Source: Cycloclasticus sp. (GTDB lineage: Bacteria > Pseudomonadota > Gammaproteobacteria > Methylococcales > Cycloclasticaceae). From it: DNA of 5,254 nt. Positions 1 through 5,254 of the stretch are shown here, one piece after another. The stretch is from NCBI GenBank assembly GCA_019090295.1, contig JAHRWG010000052.1, positions 1-5,254 on the forward strand. The letters are read 5' to 3'. Positions within the stretch are counted from its first letter, which is position 1. Each line of letters starts with the position of its first letter. Both the position numbers and the translations under genes were made by a program. A model generated the notes under the pieces. That model saw nothing but the letters and a program-made list of their open reading frames with translations, was not told the origin of the DNA and did not search any database.

Positions 1-6
1 CTCCTC
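1..6 (-). promoter_or_regulatory. Ribosome binding site of an off-window minus-strand gene
   Basis: Read on the minus strand, the first six bases are GAGGAG, a near-ideal Shine-Dalgarno sequence. It lies downstream of a minus-strand promoter, so a start codon is expected within about 5-10 bases beyond the left edge. None of the coding sequence is visible. A bacterioferritin-associated ferredoxin (bfd) or another iron-related gene would fit the Fur-like site, but the identity is inference only. Confidence 0.55.
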
Positions 7-17
7 AATTCGCGTAT

Positions 18-32
18 TAATAGTCATTATCA
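18..32 (-). promoter_or_regulatory. Fur-box-like operator
   Basis: The minus strand reads TGATAATGACTATTA. This matches the 7-1-7 Fur consensus (TGATAAT-N-ATTATCA) at 12 of 14 positions, with the left half perfect. Against the classical 19-base iron box the plus strand at 13-31 matches at 14 of 19. The site covers the -10 element of the minus-strand promoter, where bound Fur-Fe(II) would block RNA polymerase. This suggests the neighbouring off-window gene is repressed when iron is plentiful. Site function is inferred from sequence alone. Confidence 0.55.
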
Positions 33-55
33 TTTACCATCATTAAAAATGGCAA
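26..55 (-). promoter_or_regulatory. Divergent sigma70-type promoter, minus strand
   Basis: On the minus strand, TTGCCA (plus 50-55, five of six matches to the -35 consensus) is followed after 18 bases by GATAAT (plus 26-31, five of six matches to the -10 consensus). Transcription would start near plus 18-20 and run off the left edge, with the GAGGAG ribosome site about 13 bases downstream. The -10 lies inside the Fur-like site, so the elements form one coherent control region. Confidence 0.55.
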
Positions 56-76
56 GTATACCCTTTTTTAATCAAC

Positions 77-176
77 TAGGGAGCCCCTTCCCCAAGACAA
101 GCAGGCACCTTGCCACCGCTGCCAGTGTTGAATCGGATGACGATAGAACATAGGGAGCCGCCAAACCAACGCTTAT
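77..176. other. G+C-rich intergenic block of unknown nature
   Basis: This block lies between two divergent promoters and has about 56% G+C, against about 30% in bases 1-60. The 9-mer TAGGGAGCC occurs directly repeated at 77-85 and 151-159. Small hairpins can form: GGGA/TCCC (79-82 with 89-92), and GGCA/TGCC (104-107 with 111-114) nested in GCAG/CTGC (101-104 with 119-122). On the minus strand a 27-codon ORF (68-151, ATG to TAA) and a 44-codon open stretch without a start (79-210) cross it, but neither has a ribosome site. It could be a small RNA, an intergenic repeat or a gene relic. I recognise no known RNA family. Confidence 0.3.
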
Positions 177-245
177 CCAGTCCTTTTAATCTCTGACTAG
201 CTCGGCAGCCCTACCATTGTCCTTAAGGTATTTAAGGTGCTTTAG

Positions 246-274
246 TTGCTGATTTACCTATAGATAATTATAAT
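246..274 (+). promoter_or_regulatory. Probable promoter of the argD-argF-SH3-ilvD operon
   Basis: A perfect TATAAT at 269-274 lies 17 bases after TTGCTG (246-251, which shares the TTG of the -35 consensus). Transcription would start near 281, giving a leader of about 62 bases before the argD start. The A/T-rich sequence around the -10 (261-274) is only weakly like an arginine-repressor (ArgR) half-site pair, so regulation by arginine cannot be claimed from it. No other upstream sequence in the spacer pairs as well with the argD start. Confidence 0.6.
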
Positions 275-342
275 ACCTTCTCTACGATACAGAGTGACCT
301 TGTCAGGCCACCCTATTTTTTCACTGCACTTAAAGGCTTACC

Positions 343-1509
343 ATGCACGAACACATTATGCCCACCTACGCTTCTTTAGCGATTCGATTCACCAAGGGTG
401 CAGGGTCTTGGTTGTGGGATGAAAAGGGTGACAAATACTTAGATGCCTTATCTGGCATTGCTGTTTGTGGCCTAGGCCATGCCCACCCAGAGGTGGCCGC
501 GGCAATTAGTGAGCAGGCTCAAACACTCGTGCATACTTCGAATTTATATTACATTGAAAAGCAGGAGTTACTGGCTAATAAACTGTGTGATCTAACAGAG
601 ATGAATGATGTTTTTTTTGCCAACTCTGGCGCAGAAGCAAATGAAGCTGCCATTAAAATTGCACGCCGTTTTGCTGCAAAAAAAGGGCTTAGCCAGCCAA
701 TTATCATCACCATGAACGGAAGCTTTCATGGCCGTACTCTAGCAACACTCACCGCAACAGGGAATGAGCTGATTAAGGAAGGCTTTGCCCCTTTACCAAC
801 GGGCTTTTGCCACCTACCCGACAATGATATTCCGGCACTTGAAGCCTTTATTGATCAGCATGACAATATTGCTGCCATTTTAGTAGAGCCTATTCAAGGT
901 GAAAGTGGGGTTAACATTCCTGCAAGCAATTACTTAAATAAACTGCGGCAACTGTGCGACCAGCACGATTTTCTATTGATGCTAGATGAGATTCAAACCG
1001 GTATGGGCCGCACCGGCACCTTTCTCGCTAGTCAGCAAAACGGCATTAAAGCTGACGTTGTTACCTTGGCTAAGGCACTTGGAAATGGCGTACCAATTGG
1101 GGCCTGCCTAACGCAAGGCAAAGCTACTGGCTTGCTAACCAGTGGGTCACATGGTTCAACCTTTGGCGGCAATCCACTCGCTTGTGCCGCAGCTCTTTGT
1201 GTTCTTGAGGTTTTACAGCGTGACCAACTAGCAGATCGAGCCAAGCAATTAGGTGAAAAAATAGTTCGGTCCTTCAAGCTAGCTCTACAGCACTGTGAAC
1301 ATGTTGTTGATATTAGGCATAAAGGCTTAATGATTGCTATTGAGTTAAAAAAACCGTGCACCGAGCTTGTCTCTCAAGCAGCAGAAAAAAAATTACTGAT
1401 TAATGTTGCAGGTGGCAATCGTGTACGCTTGCTGCCTCCATTAACGATGACTGATCAAGAGGCTAATCAAGTTGTCGACATTGTAAGCAACTTAATTATT
1501 GCCCATTAA
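343..1509 (+). CDS. argD: Acetylornithine aminotransferase (ArgD)
   Basis: A cytoplasmic PLP-dependent class III aminotransferase that converts N-acetylglutamate semialdehyde and glutamate to N-acetylornithine and 2-oxoglutarate in arginine synthesis. At 388 residues it is full length for the family. Visible motifs are NSGAEANE (94-101, phosphate-binding loop), SFHGRT (127-132), LDEIQTGMGRTG (214-225, with D215 contacting the pyridine nitrogen), TLAKALGNG (241-249, with K244 as the Schiff-base lysine), GGNPLAC (275-281), and VRLLPPLT (361-368) near the C terminus. The ATG at 343 is preceded by AAAGG at 332-336, six bases upstream. A second in-frame ATG at 358 would remove five residues and is less well placed. 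Related enzymes (AstC, succinyldiaminopimelate aminotransferase) share these motifs, but argF 24 bases downstream favours the biosynthetic ArgD role. Some ArgD proteins also serve in lysine synthesis. Confidence 0.93.
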   Translation: MHEHIMPTYASLAIRFTKGAGSWLWDEKGDKYLDALSGIAVCGLGHAHPEVAAAISEQAQTLVHTSNLYYIEKQELLANKLCDLTEMNDVFFANSGAEANEAAIKIARRFAAKKGLSQPIIITMNGSFHGRTLATLTATGNELIKEGFAPLPTGFCHLPDNDIPALEAFIDQHDNIAAILVEPIQGESGVNIPASNYLNKLRQLCDQHDFLLMLDEIQTGMGRTGTFLASQQNGIKADVVTLAKALGNGVPIGACLTQGKATGLLTSGSHGSTFGGNPLACAAALCVLEVLQRDQLADRAKQLGEKIVRSFKLALQHCEHVVDIRHKGLMIAIELKKPCTELVSQAAEKKLLINVAGGNRVRLLPPLTMTDQEANQVVDIVSNLIIAH

Positions 1510-1533
1510 CCCATTCTTTCGTACAGTATTCAC

Positions 1534-2436
1534 ATGAAACCACGTCATTTTATTACCCTTAACGACCTTAGCGCCGATGAATTGCGCAAACTTATCAAAC
1601 GCGCCATTGAGTTAAAAAAGATGCGCGCTGATGGTGACGTTTCCGAGCCTCTTAAAAACAAAGTGTTGGGAATGATTTTTGAAAAGTCATCCACCCGCAC
1701 CCGTATTTCATTTGAAACAGGCATGACTCATTTCGGTGGCAGCGCTTTATTTCTTTCGCCACGTGACACACAATTGGGTCGCGGCGAACCGCTTGAAGAT
1801 TCAGCCCGTGTTATCTCAAGCATGGTGGATGGCATTATGCTACGCACCAATGACCATAGCACAGTGACCACCTTTGCTAAGCATTCTAAAGTGCCTGTTA
1901 TCAATGGCCTAACTGATCGCTTTCACCCTTGCCAATTGCTCGCTGACTTACAAACATGGTTTGAGCAACGTGGCGACATTAAAGGCAAACAAGTCTGCTG
2001 GGTTGGTGATGGTAACAATATGTGCCACTCTTATATGAATGCCGCCAAGCTGCTCGACTTCCAACTGACCATTGCTTGCCCAGCAGGTTATGAACCCGAA
2101 CAACAATTGCTAGACAGCACCAAAAGCCATGTTAGTTTATTCAACGACCCTAAGCTGGCAGCCAAAGGTTCAGATCTTATCGTGACTGATGTTTGGGCGA
2201 GTATGGGGCAAGAACAAGAACAAAAAGACCGTGAGAAAGCCTTTGAAGGTTTCTGCGTTGACTCAAGCATTATGGCTTTAGCGAACAACGACGCATTATT
2301 TATGCATTGTTTGCCAGCTCATCGTGGCGAAGAAGTAAGCGCCGATGTACTGGATGGACAGCAAAGCGTTATTTGGGACGAAGCTGAAAATCGACTGCAT
2401 GCACAAAAAGCCTTACTTGAATTTCTAATGGCTTAA
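1534..2436 (+). CDS. argF: Ornithine carbamoyltransferase (ArgF)
   Basis: A cytoplasmic enzyme that joins carbamoyl phosphate and ornithine to give citrulline, the step before argininosuccinate synthesis. The 300 residues match the short anabolic form. The N-terminal carbamoyl-phosphate domain carries SSTRTR (52-57) and HPCQ (131-134). The ornithine domain carries GDGNNMCHS (158-166), DVWASMG (219-225, with D219, S223 and M224 expected to contact ornithine) and [11 protein letters not shown] (257-267, with the substrate-site C259). These motifs separate it from aspartate carbamoyltransferase. The start follows the argD stop by 24 bases in the same frame. I see no clear Shine-Dalgarno before it, which suggests translation may depend on coupling to argD. 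The N terminus (MKPRHF, then a leucine-rich helix) is typical of the family, which supports this start. Confidence 0.95.
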   Translation: MKPRHFITLNDLSADELRKLIKRAIELKKMRADGDVSEPLKNKVLGMIFEKSSTRTRISFETGMTHFGGSALFLSPRDTQLGRGEPLEDSARVISSMVDGIMLRTNDHSTVTTFAKHSKVPVINGLTDRFHPCQLLADLQTWFEQRGDIKGKQVCWVGDGNNMCHSYMNAAKLLDFQLTIACPAGYEPEQQLLDSTKSHVSLFNDPKLAAKGSDLIVTDVWASMGQEQEQKDREKAFEGFCVDSSIMALANNDALFMHCLPAHRGEEVSADVLDGQQSVIWDEAENRLHAQKALLEFLMA

Positions 2437-2476
2437 CCTTTAAATTTCAACCTATCACCCACCTGAAGGACCGTTT

Positions 2477-3142
2477 GTGAAAAAAATTATTTTAGCTCTC
2501 TCTCTTTTAACGTCTAGTTCATTAATGGCACAGACTGCGTATGTGTCAGACGAATTAGATATTATGGTACGCTCGGGGAAAAGTGCCAGTCACCGTATTA
2601 TTGCCACGTTAAAAAGCGGCAATAAAGTCAATGTGACCGAACGTGATACCGACACTGGCTACTCCAAAATAAAACTTAGCGCCACGCGTGATGGCTGGGT
2701 GCTTAGCCGCCTACTTGCTAAATCCCCTTCTGCTAGGGCCCGTTTAGCGGCAGCTGAAAAAAAAGCGGCTAAACTCCAAGTCAACATAGCACTTGTTAAT
2801 AAACAGCTCGCTGAGCTTCAACTTAAAAAGGGCTCATTAGACAGTCAATCCGCAGAGTTAAGCGGTCGTAATAATAAACTAGTTCGAGAGCTAGATCAGC
2901 TTAAAAAAACATCCAGCAATGCCGTTAAAATATTAGCTGAGCGTAATCAGCTTCAACAACGAGTGGTGACCATCGAACGCGAACTAGAAGGCTTTAAACG
3001 TGAAAATGCCACGCTCAAAAGCAGCAGCGCGCAGGATTGGTTTTTAATTGGTGCCGCCGTCCTCTTACTAGGAGTTGTGCTTGGTTTTATTCTGCCAAAA
3101 CTATCCTGGCGAAGAAAGTCTTCGTGGCAATCTTCATTTTAA
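2477..3142 (+). CDS. TIGR04211-type SH3 domain protein, membrane anchored (YgiM-like)
   Basis: This 221-residue envelope protein has a clear domain order. It starts with a signal peptide (1-18, with probable cleavage after LMA, A18/Q19). A bacterial SH3-like domain follows (about 22-82, with the characteristic DGWV at 72-75). Next is a long charged coiled coil (about 88-180) rich in K, E, L and Q, then one hydrophobic transmembrane segment (about 188-207) and a short basic tail. This matches the E. coli YgiM/TIGR04211 architecture, with SH3 and coiled coil in the periplasm and a C-terminal anchor in the inner membrane. No precise biochemical role is established for the family that I can state. 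Bacterial SH3 domains often bind peptidoglycan-related ligands. The GTG start at 2477 has a strong GAAGGA six bases upstream (2465-2470). It sits 40 bases after argF and 25 before ilvD, so it is probably co-transcribed, although no link to amino acid synthesis is evident. Confidence 0.82.
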   Translation: MKKIILALSLLTSSSLMAQTAYVSDELDIMVRSGKSASHRIIATLKSGNKVNVTERDTDTGYSKIKLSATRDGWVLSRLLAKSPSARARLAAAEKKAAKLQVNIALVNKQLAELQLKKGSLDSQSAELSGRNNKLVRELDQLKKTSSNAVKILAERNQLQQRVVTIERELEGFKRENATLKSSSAQDWFLIGAAVLLLGVVLGFILPKLSWRRKSSWQSSF

Positions 3143-3167
3143 TTACTTAAATACAGACGAGAATACT

Positions 3168-4853
3168 ATGTCAGATAAAAAGAACGATCAACGGAAGTTT
3201 TCAGCTCAAGTTGTAGATGGTATGGAGCGCGCTCCTAGCCGCGCTATGCTTCATGCTGTTGGCTTTACCGATAAGGACTTCAAAAAACCTCAAGTAGGTA
3301 TTGCGTCCACATGGGCCATGGTTACACCGTGCAATATGCACATCAACGGCCTTGCCGATGAGGCTGCAAAGGGTGTCAATACAGCTGGTGGCAAAGGCGT
3401 TATCTTCAACACCATTACCATCTCTGACGGTATTTCTATGGGCACAGAGGGCATGAAGTACTCTTTAACGTCGCGTGAAGTGATTGCCGACTCGATTGAA
3501 ACGGTTGTTGGTTGCCAAGGCTTTGATGGTGTTGTGGCCATTGGTGGCTGCGATAAAAACATGCCGGGCTGTATGATTGCCTTAGCGCGCCTCAACCGCC
3601 CAGCTATTTTTGTGTATGGCGGGACTATTTTATCGGGCTGTCACAAAGGGCGTAACCTTGATGTTATTTCTGTGTTCGAAGCCGTCGGACAACGTGCCAA
3701 CAACCTAATCGACGATGATGAACTTCATGCTATTGAGTCAAAAGCTATCCCAGGTCCTGGCTCATGTGGTGGAATGTACACCGCTAATACCATGGCCTCA
3801 GCCATTGAAGCCATGGGCATGAGTTTACCCAATAGTTCTGCTCAAGCTGCTATATCAGCTGACAAACAAAAAGACTGTGAAGATGCTGGACAAGCCGTTC
3901 TTAACTTACTAGAACTCGATATCAAACCGCGCGACATCATGACGCGTAAAGCCTTTGAAAATGCCATCACCGTTGTTATCGCTTTAGGCGGGTCAACCAA
4001 TGCTGTCCTTCACCTATTAGCCATGGCACATAGTGCTAAAGTCGAGCTCTCGTTGAACGATTTCACTGAAATTGGAAAGCGCGTTCCAATGATCGCTGAC
4101 TTAAAGCCTAGTGGCAAATACTCTATGGGGGAACTCATTGAAATTGGCGGCATTCAGCCCATGATGAAAATTCTTTTAGAAGCTGGTTTACTGCATGGCG
4201 ATTGCTTAACTGTGACTGGAAAAACACTCGCTGAAAACCTTGCAGATGTTAAGCATTACCCGAATGACCAAGACATTATTCATTCGCTGGATAACGCCAT
4301 TAAAAAAGACAGCCATCTAGTCGTGCTTTATGGCAACCTTGCTAAGGAAGGTGCTGTTGCTAAAATAACCGGAAAAGAAGGACTTGGCTTTACCGGCAGT
4401 GCTCGCGTGTTTAACTCTGAAGAAGAGTCTATGACCAGCATTTTAAATGGCTCTATTAAAGAGGGTGACGTGTTAGTTATTCGCTACGAAGGCCCTAAAG
4501 GCGGACCTGGCATGCGAGAAATGTTGGCACCTACCTCCGCCATTATGGGGCGTGGCTTAGGCGACAAAGTGGCCTTTATCACTGATGGTCGCTTCTCTGG
4601 CGGCACACATGGGTTTGTTGTTGGTCATATTACACCCGAAGCCCACCAAGGTGGTGTGATAGCAGTTGTTGAAGATGGAGATACCATTACTATCGACAGC
4701 GTTACCAATGAGCTTCGCTTACACCTTGATGACGACGTTATTAAGCAACGCTTGTCCAAATGGGTACAACCCAAACCTCGCTATACTAGAGGCGTGCTAT
4801 CAAAGTATGCCAAGCTCGTTAGCTCCGCCTCCAAGGGCGCTGTTACTGACTAA
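3168..4853 (+). CDS. ilvD: Dihydroxy-acid dehydratase (IlvD), short [2Fe-2S]-type
   Basis: A cytoplasmic iron-sulfur enzyme that dehydrates 2,3-dihydroxy-isovalerate and 2,3-dihydroxy-3-methylvalerate to 2-oxo acids for valine, isoleucine, leucine and pantothenate synthesis. The start is set at ATG 3168 (MSDKK), giving 561 residues. The frame is open further upstream to an ATG at 3075, but that overlaps the SH3 gene and would add a 31-residue non-family extension. The purine-rich GACGAGA at 3156-3162 is a modest ribosome site. Three probable cluster cysteines are present: C55 (TPCN), C128 ([10 protein letters not shown]) and C200 ([14 protein letters not shown]). SDG (86-88), [10 protein letters not shown] (440-449) and [11 protein letters not shown] (473-483, with S477 as probable catalytic base) are intact. 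Length and the three cysteines place it with [2Fe-2S] dehydratases rather than the roughly 616-residue E. coli type. Sugar-acid dehydratases (Edd, arabonate) are homologous, but similarity is clearly to IlvD. Confidence 0.95.
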   Translation: MSDKKNDQRKFSAQVVDGMERAPSRAMLHAVGFTDKDFKKPQVGIASTWAMVTPCNMHINGLADEAAKGVNTAGGKGVIFNTITISDGISMGTEGMKYSLTSREVIADSIETVVGCQGFDGVVAIGGCDKNMPGCMIALARLNRPAIFVYGGTILSGCHKGRNLDVISVFEAVGQRANNLIDDDELHAIESKAIPGPGSCGGMYTANTMASAIEAMGMSLPNSSAQAAISADKQKDCEDAGQAVLNLLELDIKPRDIMTRKAFENAITVVIALGGSTNAVLHLLAMAHSAKVELSLNDFTEIGKRVPMIADLKPSGKYSMGELIEIGGIQPMMKILLEAGLLHGDCLTVTGKTLAENLADVKHYPNDQDIIHSLDNAIKKDSHLVVLYGNLAKEGAVAKITGKEGLGFTGSARVFNSEEESMTSILNGSIKEGDVLVIRYEGPKGGPGMREMLAPTSAIMGRGLGDKVAFITDGRFSGGTHGFVVGHITPEAHQGGVIAVVEDGDTITIDSVTNELRLHLDDDVIKQRLSKWVQPKPRYTRGVLSKYAKLVSSASKGAVTD

Positions 4854-4892
4854 AATACATTCGCTTGTTTAAAGGTTGACTAACCGCCTCTT

Positions 4893-4924
4893 AAAGCACA
4901 CCCAAACATGGGTGTGCTTTTTTT
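4893..4924 (+). terminator. Intrinsic terminator after ilvD
   Basis: An 11-base perfect stem (AAAGCACACCC at 4893-4903 pairing with GGGTGTGCTTT at 4910-4920) encloses a six-base loop (AAACAT) and runs directly into four more T residues (4921-4924), giving seven T in a row. It lies 39 bases after the ilvD stop and should end the argD-ilvD transcript. The A tract on the left arm means it could also act on the minus strand. Confidence 0.92.
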
Positions 4925-5040
4925 ATGCCCTCATCTCTCGCAGACCTCTGCCTTAGGCCAACACCAATAAGCCTGCATTAAATACCTTAATTAACAATAA
5001 ACGCTCTGAAAAAATACGTGCACTAGGGTTACAACTGCGT

Positions 5041-5074
5041 AAAACGCAATCTTTTGATGCGTTATTTGCGTTTT
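5041..5074. repeat. 9-base perfect inverted repeat, putative operator
   Basis: AAAACGCAA (5041-5049) is repeated in inverted orientation as TTGCGTTTT (5066-5074), with 16 bases between. The core pentamer TGCGT occurs four times nearby: at 5036-5040, 5058-5062 and 5067-5071 on the plus strand, and at 5044-5048 inverted. TGCGT-AAA-ACGCA at 5036-5048 is itself a small palindrome. No T run follows, so it is not a terminator. A protein-binding site for the adjacent regulator is the simplest reading. Confidence 0.5.
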
Positions 5075-5087
5075 ATGCAATATTTGC
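5057..5087. repeat. Direct 13-base repeat overlapping the regulator promoter
   Basis: ATGCGTTATTTGC (5057-5069) and ATGCAATATTTGC (5075-5087) match at 11 of 13 positions and are 18 bases apart start to start, close to two helical turns. They cover the -35 element and spacer of the predicted promoter and end where its -10 begins. Binding there would block transcription, so autoregulation by the downstream helix-turn-helix protein is plausible but inferred. Confidence 0.5.
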
Positions 5088-5093
5088 TAAAAT
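5065..5093 (+). promoter_or_regulatory. Probable promoter of the helix-turn-helix gene
   Basis: TAAAAT (5088-5093, five of six to the -10 consensus) lies 17 bases after TTTGCG (5065-5070), or 16 after TTGCGT (5066-5071). Both are weak -35 elements. Transcription would be expected to begin near 5099-5101, on or just before the ATG at 5101, so the mRNA may be leaderless. The absence of a Shine-Dalgarno sequence before 5101 agrees with this. Confidence 0.45.
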
Positions 5094-5100
5094 ATGCACG

Positions 5101-5254
5101 ATGACAAATAATGCACCATTTATTATTGCCAAGTTTGGCGGCGTTAACGCTTTAGCACAGGCCATCGACAAAAACCCTGCCACTGTTTACCGCTGGACCT
5201 ATCCTAAAGAAAAGGGTGGAACAGGCGGTTTAATTCCCTCCGCCTCATTATTAA
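5101..5254 (+). CDS. Small helix-turn-helix regulator, carph-isopro/Cro-like (partial, runs off the right edge)
   Basis: The first 51 codons are present and remain open at the window end. The protein begins MTNNAPFIIAKFGGVNALAQ. It contains a compact helix-turn-helix: FGGVNALAQAI (12-22) as first helix region and NPATVYRWTYP (25-35) as recognition helix, followed by KGGTGGLIPSAS (38-49). The FGG, TVYRW and G-x-IP pattern resembles YdaS-like/Cro-like proteins that RefSeq calls carph-isopro domain proteins, often found in phages and prophages. That family assignment is from memory and tentative, while the DNA-binding fold is more secure. The ATG at 5101 is chosen because the frame has no ATG, GTG or TTG between it and the stop at 4954-4956. 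There is no clear ribosome site. It follows the ilvD terminator and has its own repeat-covered promoter, so it is a separate transcription unit, perhaps the first gene of an accessory or prophage-derived segment. Confidence 0.65.
   Translation, partial: MTNNAPFIIAKFGGVNALAQAIDKNPATVYRWTYPKEKGGTGGLIPSASLL

Noticed and set aside
68..151. 27-codon ORF on the minus strand (ATG at 149-151, TAA at 68-70) with three tryptophans
   Set aside because: There is no ribosome site and no promoter upstream on that strand. A short chance ORF in a G+C-rich block is the simpler reading, though the block itself is kept as a finding.
255..275. Possible ArgR (arginine repressor) box over the argD -10
   Set aside because: Only the A/T-rich centre fits. 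The flanking TGAAT and ATTCA half-sites match at about three and two of five positions, no better than expected in A/T-rich promoter DNA.
280..321. Possible attenuator in the argD leader (CTCT/AGAG and TGAC/GTCA small stems before a T6 run at 316-321)
   Set aside because: The stems are only four base pairs each, and ten bases separate the last stem from the T run. No leader peptide rich in arginine codons is visible.
1032..1361. Long minus-strand open frames inside argD, argF (2088-2288) and ilvD (3290-3595), and a plus-strand one at 4666-4872
   Set aside because: They are antisense or out-of-frame shadows of clearly real genes, with no family resemblance or ribosome sites supporting them.
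3075..3167. 31-residue N-terminal extension of IlvD from ATG 3075
   Set aside because: It overlaps the end of the SH3 gene in another frame and bears no resemblance to IlvD N termini. The ATG at 3168 gives the expected family start and length.
4925..4981. 18-codon ORF starting at ATG 4925 just after the terminator
   Set aside because: The start lies immediately after the terminator T run, no ribosome site precedes it other than the terminator stem, and the product is not recognisable.
4957..5100. Open frame of 48 codons upstream of and in phase with the helix-turn-helix gene
   Set aside because: It contains no ATG, GTG or TTG start, and it spans the promoter and repeat array. The extension has no recognisable domain.

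Overview
The window looks like chromosomal DNA from a gammaproteobacterium. The reasons are moderate G+C, E. coli-like promoter and terminator signals, a YgiM/TIGR04211-type SH3 membrane protein, and argD and argF side by side. I cannot name the genus. A marine methylotroph- or hydrocarbonoclast-like lineage would fit, but that is a guess.

Layout. Positions 1-342 contain no complete gene. The left edge holds the control region of a minus-strand gene whose coding sequence lies just outside the window: a Shine-Dalgarno sequence at 1-6, a Fur-box-like sequence at 18-32, and a promoter at 26-55. A G+C-rich block of unknown nature (about 77-176) follows, and then a good sigma70-type promoter for argD (246-274). 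From 343 to 4853 four plus-strand genes are packed with gaps of 24, 40 and 25 bases: argD, argF, an SH3/coiled-coil/membrane protein gene (GTG start), and ilvD. A strong intrinsic terminator (4893-4924) closes this likely operon. After it, a short spacer carries a cluster of direct and inverted repeats overlapping a promoter. The window then ends inside the first 51 codons of a small helix-turn-helix regulator.

How the genes work together. ArgD and ArgF catalyse two steps of arginine synthesis (N-acetylornithine formation and citrulline formation). IlvD catalyses the dihydroxy-acid dehydration step of branched-chain amino acid and pantothenate synthesis. The SH3 protein between them is a probable envelope protein with no evident metabolic link. 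IlvD is of the short, three-cysteine type expected to carry a [2Fe-2S] cluster. All four complete genes look intact, with their key catalytic residues present.

The core of the window is ordinary housekeeping DNA. The less explained parts are the two flanks: the divergent iron-responsive control region with its G+C-rich block on the left, and the repeat-covered, possibly leaderless regulator promoter on the right. I see no convincing new multi-gene system within these 5.25 kb.
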